DNA of 64,000 nt from Rhizobium sp. P40RR-XXII (GCF_012641405.1 NZ_JABAII010000009.1:62001-126000), one strand, 5' to 3'; shown: positions 44,843 to 53,305, numbered from the stretch's first letter. Notes: generated from the sequence alone by a model not told the origin. Translations and numbers: made by a program.

Positions 44843-45639
44843 AAGTCTCCAAGAGTGATGGCCGAAAACACGCCGGCTTCGATCATGCCCGCGACACTGA
44901 CCGCGATATCGAAGGATGGGCAGACGTCGATGGCCTTGGCGGCGGCGATGCCCAAAGGCTCGCCGGAAATGAGGAAGATCAGGAATTCCGCGCCGCCGGG
45001 AGGAAGGTGTCGCACGATCACCTCCATATCCGGCCGCGTGATGAGTGTGTCTTCCGGTTCGTTTGCCTCGATCGGCCCGACGAGATCATCACTGCGGTTG
45101 GCGGCAAAGATTGTCAGCGCCCGATAGTGCGAGCGAACGATCCTTGTCGCCGGATGAGCTGTAAAAACCAGTTCGGCGAGACGCTCCGGCGGTACGGATC
45201 CGAGTGCGTCGGCAGCAAGCATGTGGACATCCGGCGCATGGTAAGCGTCCAGCCAAGCCCGCTCGATCCTCGCAACGTCCGCCAGCCAAGGCAACGACCG
45301 GGCGTATTCGTAACGTTCGATGAAAGCTGGAAAACCGCGGCCATATTCGAAGAGTAGAGGTGACGTCGGCGGACTCTCGCGCAAATGATAGCGCGCCATA
45401 GCCCGAAAGAATTCGACACCGGTCAGGCGCTGGACAGCAGGGTAAATCCCTGAAAGCGCGTCGATCAGGCTGACGGTAACGTTGTTGCGATAAACATTGT
45501 AGCGCTTCACCGCTCCCTTGCCGTTCGGGCCGACGACGCCTAGGGGTGTCTCTGCGTCCGGGTTCGTCAAGGCCGGCGCGAAATCCGCAGCATAGCCTAG
45601 AGGTTGTGTTCGTTCGAACGTGGTTTCAAGCTGCTGCAT
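44839..45639 (-). CDS. bufC: DUF2063-type partner of bufferin-modifying enzyme (BufC)
   Basis: A 266-residue protein from the ATG at 45639 (MQQLETTFERTQPLG). It has the DUF2063 N-terminal domain: a helix leading to GAVKRYNVYRNNVTVSLIDAL, LTGVEFFRAMARYHLRESPP and LLFEYGRGFPAFIERY, followed by WLADVARIERAWLDAYH. Proteins of this family bind DUF692-family enzymes and help recognise the bufferin precursor. The start overlaps bufB by 14 bases. Confidence 0.87.
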   Translation of the reverse strand: MQQLETTFERTQPLGYAADFAPALTNPDAETPLGVVGPNGKGAVKRYNVYRNNVTVSLIDALSGIYPAVQRLTGVEFFRAMARYHLRESPPTSPLLFEYGRGFPAFIERYEYARSLPWLADVARIERAWLDAYHAPDVHMLAADALGSVPPERLAELVFTAHPATRIVRSHYRALTIFAANRSDDLVGPIEANEPEDTLITRPDMEVIVRHLPPGGAEFLIFLISGEPLGIAAAKAIDVCPSFDIAVSVAGMIEAGVFSAITLGDL

Positions 45640-46558
45640 GGCTTCGATCCGGCAAGGCGATGGAGACGTCACGGTCGAGGATAGCCTGTGCAGCGAGCGC
45701 CTCGGCGCGCAACACCGGCCAGTCCGGAATATCGTTGTCCCATTCGACAAGCGTCGGGATTGGACCGCAACGAGCAACCACGATCTCATAAAGCTTCCAG
45801 ACGGCATCCGCGACCGGTCCGTCATGGCTGTCGATCAGGAGCAGATCGCCCTCGTCGTCGGCTTGTTCGGCATGCCCGGCAAGATGGATCTCGCCGACTG
45901 CGGCGAGCGGAAAATCCGAAAGATAATCTAATGCCGAATAACCATGATTGGTCGCCGAGACGAAGACATTGTTGACGTCAAGGAGAAGACCGCATCCGGT
46001 GCGCCGGGCGATCGAGTGGATGAAATCGGTCTCACTCATCGTCGATTGGCGGAACGTCACATAGGTGGAAGGATTCTCCAGGAGGATCGGGCGTCCGATG
46101 GTTTCCTGCACCTGTTCAATGTGTTCACAAACCCGCGCCAAGCTCTCCGGGGTATAAGGCAGAGGAAGGAGGTCATTGAGAAATGTCGTCTGATGCGTCG
46201 ACCAGGCCAGATGTTCCGACACCAAGGCCGGTTCGTAGCGATCAACGAGAGATTTGAAGCGGTCAAGATGTGCTTTGTCGAGTGGCTGAGGTCCACCGAT
46301 AGACATGCAGACGCCGTGAAGCGACACCGGATTGTCCCGGCGGATCTGCTCGAGCATCCGCAGTGGCGGCCCGCCTGCACCCATGTAGTTTTCGGCGTGA
46401 ACTTCGAAGAAACCACGATGCGGCCCTTCTTCGGTGATCGCGGCGAAATGTTCGTGCTTGAAGCTGGTCCCTGCCAAACCTGCGATCGGATAGGGTGGAA
46501 AGCGGAGAGGATGTGCCTCTGGCGGTGACGAAATTACGACACTGTATGTCTGCTGCAT
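45626..46558 (-). CDS. bufB: DUF692 multinuclear iron enzyme that modifies the bufferin (BufB)
   Basis: A 310-residue TIM-barrel protein of the DUF692/MNIO family: FFEVHAENYMG (residues 50-60), VSLHGVCMSIGG, VSEHLAWST, LLLDVNNVFVSATNHG, EIHLAGHAEQ, LIDSHDGPVADAVW and TLVEWDNDIPDW. The acidic and His residues in these blocks form the multi-iron site. Homologues convert cysteines of the bufferin into thiazole-like/thiooxazole groups that bind copper. Here it stands between bufA and bufC. Confidence 0.93.
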   Translation of the reverse strand: MQQTYSVVISSPPEAHPLRFPPYPIAGLAGTSFKHEHFAAITEEGPHRGFFEVHAENYMGAGGPPLRMLEQIRRDNPVSLHGVCMSIGGPQPLDKAHLDRFKSLVDRYEPALVSEHLAWSTHQTTFLNDLLPLPYTPESLARVCEHIEQVQETIGRPILLENPSTYVTFRQSTMSETDFIHSIARRTGCGLLLDVNNVFVSATNHGYSALDYLSDFPLAAVGEIHLAGHAEQADDEGDLLLIDSHDGPVADAVWKLYEIVVARCGPIPTLVEWDNDIPDWPVLRAEALAAQAILDRDVSIALPDRSHAAA

Positions 46559-46598
46559 TTGTTCTTCTCCGCTTCCAATTTGTTGCGGCTCTCGCGAA

Positions 46599-46904
46599 TT
46601 AAATCGCCTTCAACGAGCCGTGCTTACCGTTTGGCAACTTGATCGACGTGCAGGTGCCCCCTTGAACGAACTTCCAGGAATTGCCCTGGAAATCGACCGT
46701 AGACGTACCCTGGCAGGTCGTTCCCGGACCGGCAGCGCAATCGTTCTGGCCCTTAAGGGCCACGCCGAAGCATTTTTCCTTATGAGCAGCAACTGCAGCG
46801 GTGGCCTCAGCCTTGGTGAGCGGAGCGGCACTGACGATTGAAGCAAGGGCAGTGGTAACGGCGCCGGCGAGCACAACGGATGAAATCGCGGTTTTAACGG
46901 ACAT
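46599..46904 (-). CDS. bufA: Bufferin precursor, DUF2282 (BufA)
   Basis: A 101-residue protein from the ATG at 46904 (MSVKTAISSVVL). It has a signal peptide (cleavage near VSAAP) and then a short mature region with four cysteines at residues 45, 56, 64 and 85, spaced in the pattern EKCFGVALKGQNDCAAGPGT, then TCQGTS and GGTCTSIKLP. This is the DUF2282 periplasmic bufferin family, in which some cysteines are modified by BufB to make a copper-binding metallophore. Preceded by a SigF-type promoter (46950-46975), so it should be induced with the sigma factor. Confidence 0.92.
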   Translation of the reverse strand: MSVKTAISSVVLAGAVTTALASIVSAAPLTKAEATAAVAAHKEKCFGVALKGQNDCAAGPGTTCQGTSTVDFQGNSWKFVQGGTCTSIKLPNGKHGSLKAI

Positions 46905-46949
46905 GAAATTCTCCTGTTTGGTAGACGCTCTTTTTGAACGCATCAGGAG

Positions 46950-46975
46950 TTCGCAAACGTTCGATCTTTCGTTAC
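46950..46975 (-). promoter_or_regulatory. SigF-type promoter of bufA
   Basis: On the minus strand: GTAACG, exactly 16 bases, then CGAA. The -10 box ends 46 bases before the bufA ATG. It matches five other sites in this window in both boxes and spacing, and the Caulobacter SigF motif as I recall it (GTAACC-N16-CGAA). Confidence 0.8.
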
Positions 46976-47012
46976 GTGTCCCTCGGTCACATGTTTGTGA
47001 TGAGCTACGTTG

Positions 47013-47242
47013 AACGATCCTGTCCACGAGGTCCGCGAAATTAATAAGCATGTCACGGCCATGGTCGCGACCGCTCGTGAGCAATCAACTGGCCTGCAGG
47101 AAATCGACAGCGCCGTGGGGCTTTAGACCCGGTAATTCAAGACAACGAAACCATGGTTCGACCGACCACAGAGGCAAGCCGCAACCTTGCCCAAGAAGCC
47201 GAAAGCGTTAAGGACTTTCTCGCTCAATTCTCTCTCGACTGA
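47013..47242 (+). pseudogene. C-terminal remnant of a methyl-accepting chemotaxis protein
   Basis: One plus-strand frame reads INKHVTAMVATAREQSTGLQ then EIDSAVGL and stops; a second frame then continues with EASRNLAQEAESVKDFLAQF and SLD before a stop. Together these match the end of an MCP signalling domain (typically AREQSTGLQEVNTAVNQMDQ ... NLAQEASSLNDLLAQF). A frameshift or deletion lies between, and nothing upstream supplies the rest, so this is a dead tail beside bufA. Confidence 0.75.
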
Positions 47243-47303
47243 TGCCACGTATGCGCGAGAAGGCAAAAAACCGGCGTGCGGCTTGATAAGGAAGCGCGGT
47301 CCT

Positions 47304-47939
47304 TTACCAGCGCAAAAAGCGCCTGCCCGCAACATATCCGACCGCGGTCACGATTAACGTCGCCAGGGGGTACCAGATCACGACGAACAAGGGGCTGTCG
47401 TCAAAACAATTCGAGGCGTAAAGGGTGGCCGCTATTCCCACCGAAATCAGGCCGGCCAACGCACCGGCGAGGCCTGGATGTTCGGGCGCACCTTGACGCA
47501 TGGCGACGAACAGCAAAAATCCAGGTAACAATGATAGTGCCGGAATAATGGTGAGGCAGTGCAGCGCGTTGTGCCCGACCAGCTTGTCGAGCCATAATTG
47601 CGACGGCGTCACGCTCAGCTCCATGGCGGTTGCCGCCAAGAGCAGGACTGGTGCTGCCAGCAAGACCCATCGGCGGGCGCCCGGATCCCTGCCGGGTCGA
47701 ACGGTTGCGCCCAAAAGCGAAACTGCAGTCGCTAGCAAGGTTAGCGTCACCACGAATTTGAAGATGAACCGGACCGTCTCGACAGCCTGTGCAATGTCGT
47801 GTCGAAAGCCAATGGTTGCAAAGAATGCCATTGCAGCAAGCACGGCGCCGCCCAACACCGCGCCCGCCAGGAGCAGAGACAAATTGACAGGCCGCCGCGT
47901 GTCTTGCGCCATCAAGGTAATCAGGTCTTCTGTTTTCAC
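47304..47939 (-). CDS. NrsF-like membrane anti-sigma protein, second copy
   Basis: A 211-residue protein, probably starting at GTG 47939 (VKTEDLITLMAQD), exactly the length and start of its paralogue at 48579-49214. It has six hydrophobic segments and two conserved-looking cysteines at matching places in both copies (HCLTIIPALSLLP and ASNCFDDSPLF). The family (DUF1109/NrsF) holds SigF-type sigma factors at the membrane until a metal or oxidant acts on the cysteines. This copy is separated from the sigma gene by about 640 bases and the first copy, and I see no SigF-type promoter in front of it. Confidence 0.8.
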   Translation of the reverse strand: MKTEDLITLMAQDTRRPVNLSLLLAGAVLGGAVLAAMAFFATIGFRHDIAQAVETVRFIFKFVVTLTLLATAVSLLGATVRPGRDPGARRWVLLAAPVLLLAATAMELSVTPSQLWLDKLVGHNALHCLTIIPALSLLPGFLLFVAMRQGAPEHPGLAGALAGLISVGIAATLYASNCFDDSPLFVVIWYPLATLIVTAVGYVAGRRFLRW

Positions 47940-48050
47940 GCCGTCACTTCCCAACACGCCAATCCGATCACGCAGAACGAACTCGCAAACATCCATAAAC
48001 GCACATTTGGTGTTCAAACAGCAGAACATCAACGGCATCGGGCAATCCAC

Positions 48051-48578
48051 CTCTCATCATGTCCCTCGAAACCGCCTCCGCGATCCGGTCTCGTCCGTGG
48101 CCAGTATTGACACATCAGAGACCTGCGGTGCCGTCGCGATCTTCGAAGAACATGCCTTTCGCTGAGGAAAGCATCCGCGGTGACGCCCTATATTGACGAT
48201 TTGCCGTGAATGGCATTCAAAAATTCGATAGCGATTGCTTGTTTGTGTCTTTGTTCATAGGCCTCTGCCGGATCAAATCAGTCAGTTTCAATGGTTGTTC
48301 ACACGTCGGCCCGCGAGGGGCGAAGCGCGACTTCCCGCTTTGCTTATTGCCACGCCTGCGTTGTACGCAGACGGGCGACAAACATCAAATGCAGGCGCGT
48401 GGGCAGGAGCGAATTCGAACCAGGTCAAAAAATCGAGCGGGTCGACAAGATCAGGCCTGTGATAGAGTTGGCGTAATGGCCGCAGCAGCGGTCGCCGTAG
48501 AATGGATCGGACGGCGTTGATACGCCATTGTCCGTCTCCGGCCGCACTAAAAACGGAAGGTATTCGCATTCGCAGAAC
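48051..48578. other. Intergenic stretch between the two anti-sigma genes
   Basis: About 530 bases without a supported gene or SigF-type box. The short frames on both strands have no recognisable content. It may hold a separate promoter for the second NrsF-like gene. Confidence 0.3.
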
Positions 48579-49214
48579 CTACCAGCGAAGGAGACGACAC
48601 CCGGCCAGGGCACCTGCGGCCGTAACAACGCAAATGGCAATCGGATACCAAAGCAGGACAAAGAGCGGGCTGTCGTCGTTGCAGTTAGCAGCGTAAAACG
48701 TTGCCGCGATGCCGGCGGACGCCAAGCCCGCAACTGCGCCAGCGAATGCAGGCTTTGCTGGAGCTCCATGGCGCAACGCGAGCAGAAAGCATGCTAAAGG
48801 CCCGATCGAAAGCAACGGGATAATCGTCAGACATAACCTCGAATTATGTCCGATCATGCGTATACCCCAAGTCTCAGGCGGCATGACCGACAACTCGAAG
48901 ACCGCTGCGCCGATCGCAAGAGCCAGGGGGACCAGCAAACTCCATGCCACCGATTGCCAGGGAACGCCTGGCTTGCCAATCCGGAACATGACCAATCCAC
49001 CGCTAGTCGCCAGCGAAATGGTGATTACGAACTTGAACAGAAAACGCCCGGTGCCCATCGCGTTGTCGATGTCAGGGCGGAAACCGATGGCTGAAAAAAA
49101 GCCGATCGCTGCAATCAGGATCGCGGCAATTATTGCCTGCTGAAGCATATGGTCGAGATTGGAGCGAACCTGTGCATCTTGCGCAATCAGCATAATGAGA
49201 TTGTCGGTCTTCAT
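48579..49214 (-). CDS. nrsF: NrsF-like membrane anti-sigma factor
   Basis: A 211-residue six-helix membrane protein (DUF1109): MKTDNLIMLIAQD at the cytoplasmic N-terminus, then helices from about residue 25, with the two conserved cysteines in LCLTIIPLLSIGP and AANCNDDSPLFVLLWYP. Its ATG overlaps the stop of the sigma gene by 4 bases, the usual sigma/anti-sigma coupling. In Caulobacter the equivalent protein NrsF keeps SigF inactive at the membrane and depends on two cysteines; the same is likely here. Confidence 0.88.
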   Translation of the reverse strand: MKTDNLIMLIAQDAQVRSNLDHMLQQAIIAAILIAAIGFFSAIGFRPDIDNAMGTGRFLFKFVITISLATSGGLVMFRIGKPGVPWQSVAWSLLVPLALAIGAAVFELSVMPPETWGIRMIGHNSRLCLTIIPLLSIGPLACFLLALRHGAPAKPAFAGAVAGLASAGIAATFYAANCNDDSPLFVLLWYPIAICVVTAAGALAGCRLLRW

Positions 49215-49768
49215 TTCATTTGCTCCGAATAGAGCACTGACAACGCTTTTAACGCGCGATGGAGCGACACGCGCACTGCTACCTCCGTCATCTTCAGACG
49301 CTCCGCCGTCTCGCGGACGCTCGAGCCCTCGATTGATATCGATTGCACGATCGTCCGCTGGGGATCCTTCAGACGCCCTAGAATCTGCGCGACGTCCATC
49401 CGGTCGCCGGCATCCATCCGCTCCTCGCTTTCGAGTATGGCGATCACATCATCCAACGGAACGCTGGCTTGTCGCCCTCTCCGACGAAGGCTGTCGATCA
49501 ACTTGTTGCGCACCAGAGCGGCCATCCATGGGCCAAGCGGCCGGGCCGGATCCCATGTGCCTCGCTTGAGGTGTATTGCCAGCAATACTTCCTGAACCAC
49601 GTCTTCCGCCTCGCTCGCCGACGCGCCATACCGTTCGCACCGTCTGCGGGCCATCGTACGGAGATGGGGCGTGACCGCTGTGAGCAGCTTATGGTAGGCC
49701 CGTCCGTCGCCCGCGATTGCGGATCGCATCCAGGAGGCCCATTCATCTTCGCGCGTCGAGTTGTTCAT
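49211..49768 (-). CDS. sigF: ECF RNA polymerase sigma factor, SigF type
   Basis: A 185-residue ECF sigma factor: region 2 includes ASEAEDVVQEVLLAIHLKRG (about residues 50-69) and MAALVRNKLIDSLRRRGR; region 4 includes LKDPQRTIVQSISIEGSSVR and AERLKMTEVAVRVSLHRALK. It is coupled to an NrsF-type anti-sigma gene, and its own promoter carries the GTAACG-N16-CGAA motif, so it is autoregulated. The same motif precedes five other transcription units nearby, making it the hub of the right third of the window. Confidence 0.9.
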   Translation of the reverse strand: MNNSTREDEWASWMRSAIAGDGRAYHKLLTAVTPHLRTMARRRCERYGASASEAEDVVQEVLLAIHLKRGTWDPARPLGPWMAALVRNKLIDSLRRRGRQASVPLDDVIAILESEERMDAGDRMDVAQILGRLKDPQRTIVQSISIEGSSVRETAERLKMTEVAVRVSLHRALKALSVLYSEQMK

Positions 49769-49782
49769 TCGACATACCCGTT

Positions 49783-49808
49783 TTCGGAAAGCAGGCAGGA
49801 TTCGTTAC
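49783..49808 (-). promoter_or_regulatory. SigF-type promoter of the sigF gene (autoregulation)
   Basis: On the minus strand: GTAACG, 16 bases, CGAA. The -10 box lies 15 bases before the sigma ATG. The motif and spacing are identical to those in front of bufA. Confidence 0.8.
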
Positions 49809-49880
49809 AGGAGATGTCAGAATTTTTTCGCTGTTGAGATAAAGTTGTGGGCGGGAGATCTCGTCTGGTGCGGCATTCAA

Positions 49881-50495
49881 TCATGATCGAGCGGCTTCCA
49901 ATTGCTTTGTCGCATTGGGTTCGAGCAGCGCGAAGACGGGCTGGATCAGCCCCTCTAGCAATTCCTTTTCAGGCCGGGTACGCGCAAGAACCCGGATGCC
50001 AAGCAGGCTTCCCAGTAGCGTGCGCGCGAGATTGGTCGCGGGGTGCCGGTTACCGATGCTTCCGTCCTCCTGCCCCCTCTGAATGCAGCGCAGGAAAAAT
50101 CCCTCGACCTGGACGAGGACGTCCGCGACCACCCGTTGAAACTCGGCGTCGTGCGGCGCGACTTCGAGGGCGGAATTGACAAGCATACAGCCCTTCCGCT
50201 TGGAATCGCTCAGGGATCGTTCGATGATCTCGGAAAAAAAAGCGTCGATCGCCAGGCGGGGGGACTTCGTTTCGAACCGCCCGACGCGATCGACAAAACT
50301 CCGCTCCACATAGAAATCAAGTGCCCGTCGATAAACGGCCCGCTTATCCCCGAACGCGTTGTAGACGCTGGCGGTCGTGAGCCCCATGGCCTCGGCAAGG
50401 TCTCGGATCGATGTCGCTTCGTACCCCCGTTCCCAGAATTGCTCCACTGCCAACTCCAGCACTTTTTCTTCATCGAACTCTCTTGGCCGGGCCAT
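49881..50495 (-). CDS. TetR/AcrR-family transcriptional regulator
   Basis: A 204-residue regulator from the ATG at 50495 (MARPREFDEEKVLELA). The DNA-binding domain includes WERGYEATSIRDLAEAMGL then TTASVYNAFGDK, a classic TetR helix-turn-helix; the rest is the all-helical ligand domain with a cysteine in KRKGCMLVNSAL. It is divergent from the peroxiredoxin-SDR-monooxygenase operon, with about 150 bases between starts, and very likely represses it. Confidence 0.9.
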   Translation of the reverse strand: MARPREFDEEKVLELAVEQFWERGYEATSIRDLAEAMGLTTASVYNAFGDKRAVYRRALDFYVERSFVDRVGRFETKSPRLAIDAFFSEIIERSLSDSKRKGCMLVNSALEVAPHDAEFQRVVADVLVQVEGFFLRCIQRGQEDGSIGNRHPATNLARTLLGSLLGIRVLARTRPEKELLEGLIQPVFALLEPNATKQLEAARS

Positions 50496-50650
50496 GCATC
50501 GTCTCTCGGAAAATTGATTACGCCAGCAGCATAGCCGCGAACTTTCGGAGATACATTTTATAACGATTGATTTAAAACGCAATCATGCTCCGATCACGGA
50601 TGCGCGTTTCCGATGGGCTTGCGGCCCAAAATTCACAAGGTTAAGCGGTG

Positions 50651-51301
50651 ATGGTTCTGGAGCAGGAGTTCGCTGACTTTAACGCAAAATTCGAGGCGGG
50701 GGCATCTGCCGGTGCCGCGGCGTTTCTGAATGCAAAGATCGATGAGCTGACGGCGGTCTTTCCGTTCGATCGCGTCCTGAAGCCCGGTGATCTCGCTCCT
50801 GAATTCGCCCTCCCCGGCGCCACCGGCGAGACGATCTCGTTACTGGAGACGCTCGCCGGCGGCCCAGTGGTCTTGTCCTTCTACTGTGGTGCCTGGTGTC
50901 CCTATTGTAATATTCAGCTCGCAGCCTACGAACGGGCGCTTCCGGCGATCTCTGAAGCAGGTGGATACCTTATTGCCATTTCGCCACAGAAGCCGGACGG
51001 GTCCTTGATCATGGCGCAAAAGAATAATTTGACATTCGAAGTGCTCAGCGACGCCGGAAATGTGGTCGCGAGGAAGTTCGGGCTCGTCTACAAACTATCT
51101 GACGACCTCGTGTTGGACTTTCCGTCGTTCGGCGTCGATCTCACCGCCATCAACGGCGATAACAGCTGGGAGCTGCCGATAGCCGCGACGTTCGTGATCG
51201 GTCGCAACGGCCGTGTGCGGCTTGCCAACCCTGAAACAGATCAGCGCAAGCGACTGTCTCCGGAGGCGATCGTTGACGCATTGGTGGCGGCTGGCGTGTG
51301 A
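50651..51301 (+). CDS. Peroxiredoxin-like (AhpC/TSA) protein
   Basis: A 216-residue protein from the ATG at 50651. The redox site is SFYCGAWCPYCN (about residues 77-88), a thioredoxin-like CxxC embedded in the AhpC/TSA fold, preceded by APEFALPGATGETISL. A CPYC site replaces the usual peroxiredoxin PxxxTxxC. It lacks a signal peptide. It opens a three-gene operon with an SDR and a small monooxygenase that would be derepressed through the divergent TetR, suggesting defence against quinones or electrophiles. Confidence 0.85.
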   Translation: MVLEQEFADFNAKFEAGASAGAAAFLNAKIDELTAVFPFDRVLKPGDLAPEFALPGATGETISLLETLAGGPVVLSFYCGAWCPYCNIQLAAYERALPAISEAGGYLIAISPQKPDGSLIMAQKNNLTFEVLSDAGNVVARKFGLVYKLSDDLVLDFPSFGVDLTAINGDNSWELPIAATFVIGRNGRVRLANPETDQRKRLSPEAIVDALVAAGV

Positions 51302-51339
51302 GCCGAAACTGCATCCAAAGAGGAAGCGAGACGAAGAGC

Positions 51340-52146
51340 ATGAATCTCGAAGAAAAGCGTGTTCTGATCACGGGTGGCTCGAGTGGCATCGGCTTGGCGA
51401 TCGCGCGGGCCATGCTGGCAAAAGGCGCGAGGGTTGTTGTCACGGGCCGCAACGGCAAGCGGCTGGCGGAGGCGGTCGGGAGCCTCCAAACGGGCGGTTT
51501 GCCCGCTACAGGGTTCGTGGCGGATGTAGCGACGCAACAAGGTCGGGCTCTGACCCTGCAGGAGGCAACGGAAATCCTCGGTGGACTTGATGTGCTGGTG
51601 AACAACGCCGGCGGCGTTCGGGCCGGGCGTCTGGAAAACATGGCCGAGGAGGAAATAAGGACGATGGTCGAGGTTGATCTCGTCGCGCCGATCCTGCTGA
51701 CGCAGGCCGCTCTTCCGCATTTGCGTGCGTCAGGCGATGGACTTATCGTCAATGTGACTTCCGGAATCGCTCTCGTGGGCGCGCCGTTCTATACGACCTA
51801 TGCCGCCGCGAAAGCGGGGCTCTCAAGATTCGGCGAGGCTTTACGGCGAGAATTGAAAGGCGAAGGGATCCACGTTCTGACACTCTATCCCGGCGCAACC
51901 GATACGCCGATGATGGGAACCTCCAGAGCCGGGTCGGAGCTTGGCTTCACGCGAGAACCGGCGAGCGCCGTCGCCGATGCCCTGATCGATGGCATCGAGG
52001 CAAACGTCTTCGAGGTGATCCGCGGAGGGGAAGCGCGCGCAAAGATGATTGCCGCCAATCGCGACGATCCGGCGACAATCGATGAACGCTTTATGACGAT
52101 GAAACCCGCGCTCGAAGAGGCGGTCAGCGACCACTTTGCACTCTAG
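51340..52146 (+). CDS. Short-chain dehydrogenase/reductase
   Basis: A 268-residue SDR from the ATG at 51340 (MNLEEKRVLITGGSSGIG). Cofactor motif TGGSSGIG, VNNAGGVRAG, the catalytic Ser in VTSGIALVG and YAAAKAGLSRFG (Tyr-x3-Lys), and the YPGATDTPMM segment are all in place. It is the second gene of the peroxiredoxin operon; the 38-base gap is consistent with one transcript. Confidence 0.9.
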   Translation: MNLEEKRVLITGGSSGIGLAIARAMLAKGARVVVTGRNGKRLAEAVGSLQTGGLPATGFVADVATQQGRALTLQEATEILGGLDVLVNNAGGVRAGRLENMAEEEIRTMVEVDLVAPILLTQAALPHLRASGDGLIVNVTSGIALVGAPFYTTYAAAKAGLSRFGEALRRELKGEGIHVLTLYPGATDTPMMGTSRAGSELGFTREPASAVADALIDGIEANVFEVIRGGEARAKMIAANRDDPATIDERFMTMKPALEEAVSDHFAL

Positions 52147-52160
52147 AAGAGGAGACGACC

Positions 52161-52463
52161 ATGACCAAAGTAGCTCTGTTTGTGCAGCTGAAGGCTAAAG
52201 CTGGAAAGGAAGAGGAGGTCGGCGCGTTTCTGAAAGGCGCGCAGGCGCTCCTTCCGCAGGAGCCGCTGACCGTTGCGTGGTTTGCGGTTCGCTTTGACGC
52301 CTCGACATTCGGTATATTCGACGCTTTCGAAGCCGAAGAGGGACGCCAGGCACATCTCAACGGGCAGATCGCAGCTGCCCTCATGGCAAGGTATGACGAC
52401 CTATTCGAAGGTCCGCTCGACATCAAGCAGCCTCAAGTCCTTGCCGACCGATTACCCGGCTGA
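52161..52463 (+). CDS. Antibiotic biosynthesis monooxygenase-domain protein
   Basis: A 100-residue ABM (ferredoxin-like) protein: VALFVQLKAKAGKEEEVGAF at the start, the central TVAWFAVRFDASTFGIFDAF, and a final helix/strand. ABM proteins oxidise quinols or other aromatic compounds without cofactor, or bind small molecules. It has a good ribosome-binding site (GAGGAG) and ends the peroxiredoxin-SDR operon. Confidence 0.85.
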   Translation: MTKVALFVQLKAKAGKEEEVGAFLKGAQALLPQEPLTVAWFAVRFDASTFGIFDAFEAEEGRQAHLNGQIAAALMARYDDLFEGPLDIKQPQVLADRLPG

Positions 52464-52476
52464 GACGCTCGCTGCG

Positions 52477-52498
52477 AAGCCGGGTGCCCGCCCGGCTT
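52477..52498. terminator. Hairpin between convergent genes
   Basis: AAGCCGGG and CCCGGCTT form a perfect 8-bp stem with a 6-base loop between the monooxygenase and hydrolase genes, which converge here. No strong T-run follows, so termination is only plausible. Confidence 0.45.
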
Positions 52499-52522
52499 GG
52501 TATCGTGGGGACGCGGGGTCGA

Positions 52523-53269
52523 TCAACGACGCGGGAAGGCACCATCGAGAAAGGCCATCACATGCTTCCAGTTTTCGGAGGCACCCTGTGGATCTTTGTC
52601 GATCCTAAGCGTCGATGATCCGTGGACGCCGTTGTGCGGAACATATTGAACCGCTCTATGATCCGGTACAGCCCGCGCCAGCGCTTTCGCGCTCAAAATC
52701 TCATCATTGTCCGGCGCGGACGTGATGAAAACCGGAATGGAGAGCTTTGCGGCTTCTTTCTCGATGGAATGGCCCGATATGTATTCGCCCGGCGAAAATG
52801 CAAGCAATGCCTTTACCTCGGGATGCCTTGCAGCAGCGACGAACACCAATGCCGAGGAATAACTTGATCCCCAGAGAGCAATGGGACCGGAATGTTGCGC
52901 ATTGCCATAGGCTATGGCTGCCTCCAGATCCGGCAAAGCGTCCGCGTATCCGGCGCCAGCCTTTATTTTGGCTGCGGTCTGATTGACACTGCCCCAAAGA
53001 TCGCCACCAGAGCGCTGGTCGATCGCAAGCGTGGCGAACCCCGCCCTATTGAGAACAGGCGCCAGGGGTGCATACTCCTGTCTGTTGGACCCTGCCATAT
53101 GGAACAGCAGGATGGTAGCCCTCGGCTTACCCTCGGGGCGCTGGAATTCGCCATATATTTTCACACCATCCTTCGCATTGAAGGAGACTGGTTCGGCGAA
53201 GGCTAGCATGGCCAACGCGGCACAGATCGCTGTCGTCGTGCCCAGAACGATGGATCGGAACGGAATCAT
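52523..53269 (-). CDS. Secreted alpha/beta hydrolase (dienelactone hydrolase-like)
   Basis: A 248-residue protein from the ATG at 53269 (MIPFRSIVLGTTT), with GGGAGA as ribosome-binding site. A signal peptide (AICAALAMLAFAEPV) is followed by an alpha/beta hydrolase domain: LLFHMAGSNRQEYAPLA, the nucleophile elbow ALWGSSYSSALV (Ser), and HNGVHGSSTL with the likely catalytic His. A SigF-type promoter (53306-53331) precedes it, so it appears to be a periplasmic member of the SigF regulon. Substrate unknown. Confidence 0.85.
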   Translation of the reverse strand: MIPFRSIVLGTTTAICAALAMLAFAEPVSFNAKDGVKIYGEFQRPEGKPRATILLFHMAGSNRQEYAPLAPVLNRAGFATLAIDQRSGGDLWGSVNQTAAKIKAGAGYADALPDLEAAIAYGNAQHSGPIALWGSSYSSALVFVAAARHPEVKALLAFSPGEYISGHSIEKEAAKLSIPVFITSAPDNDEILSAKALARAVPDHRAVQYVPHNGVHGSSTLRIDKDPQGASENWKHVMAFLDGAFPRR

Positions 53270-53305
53270 GGTCTCTCCCATAGAAAATCGTGATGACCCA
53301 ACACA

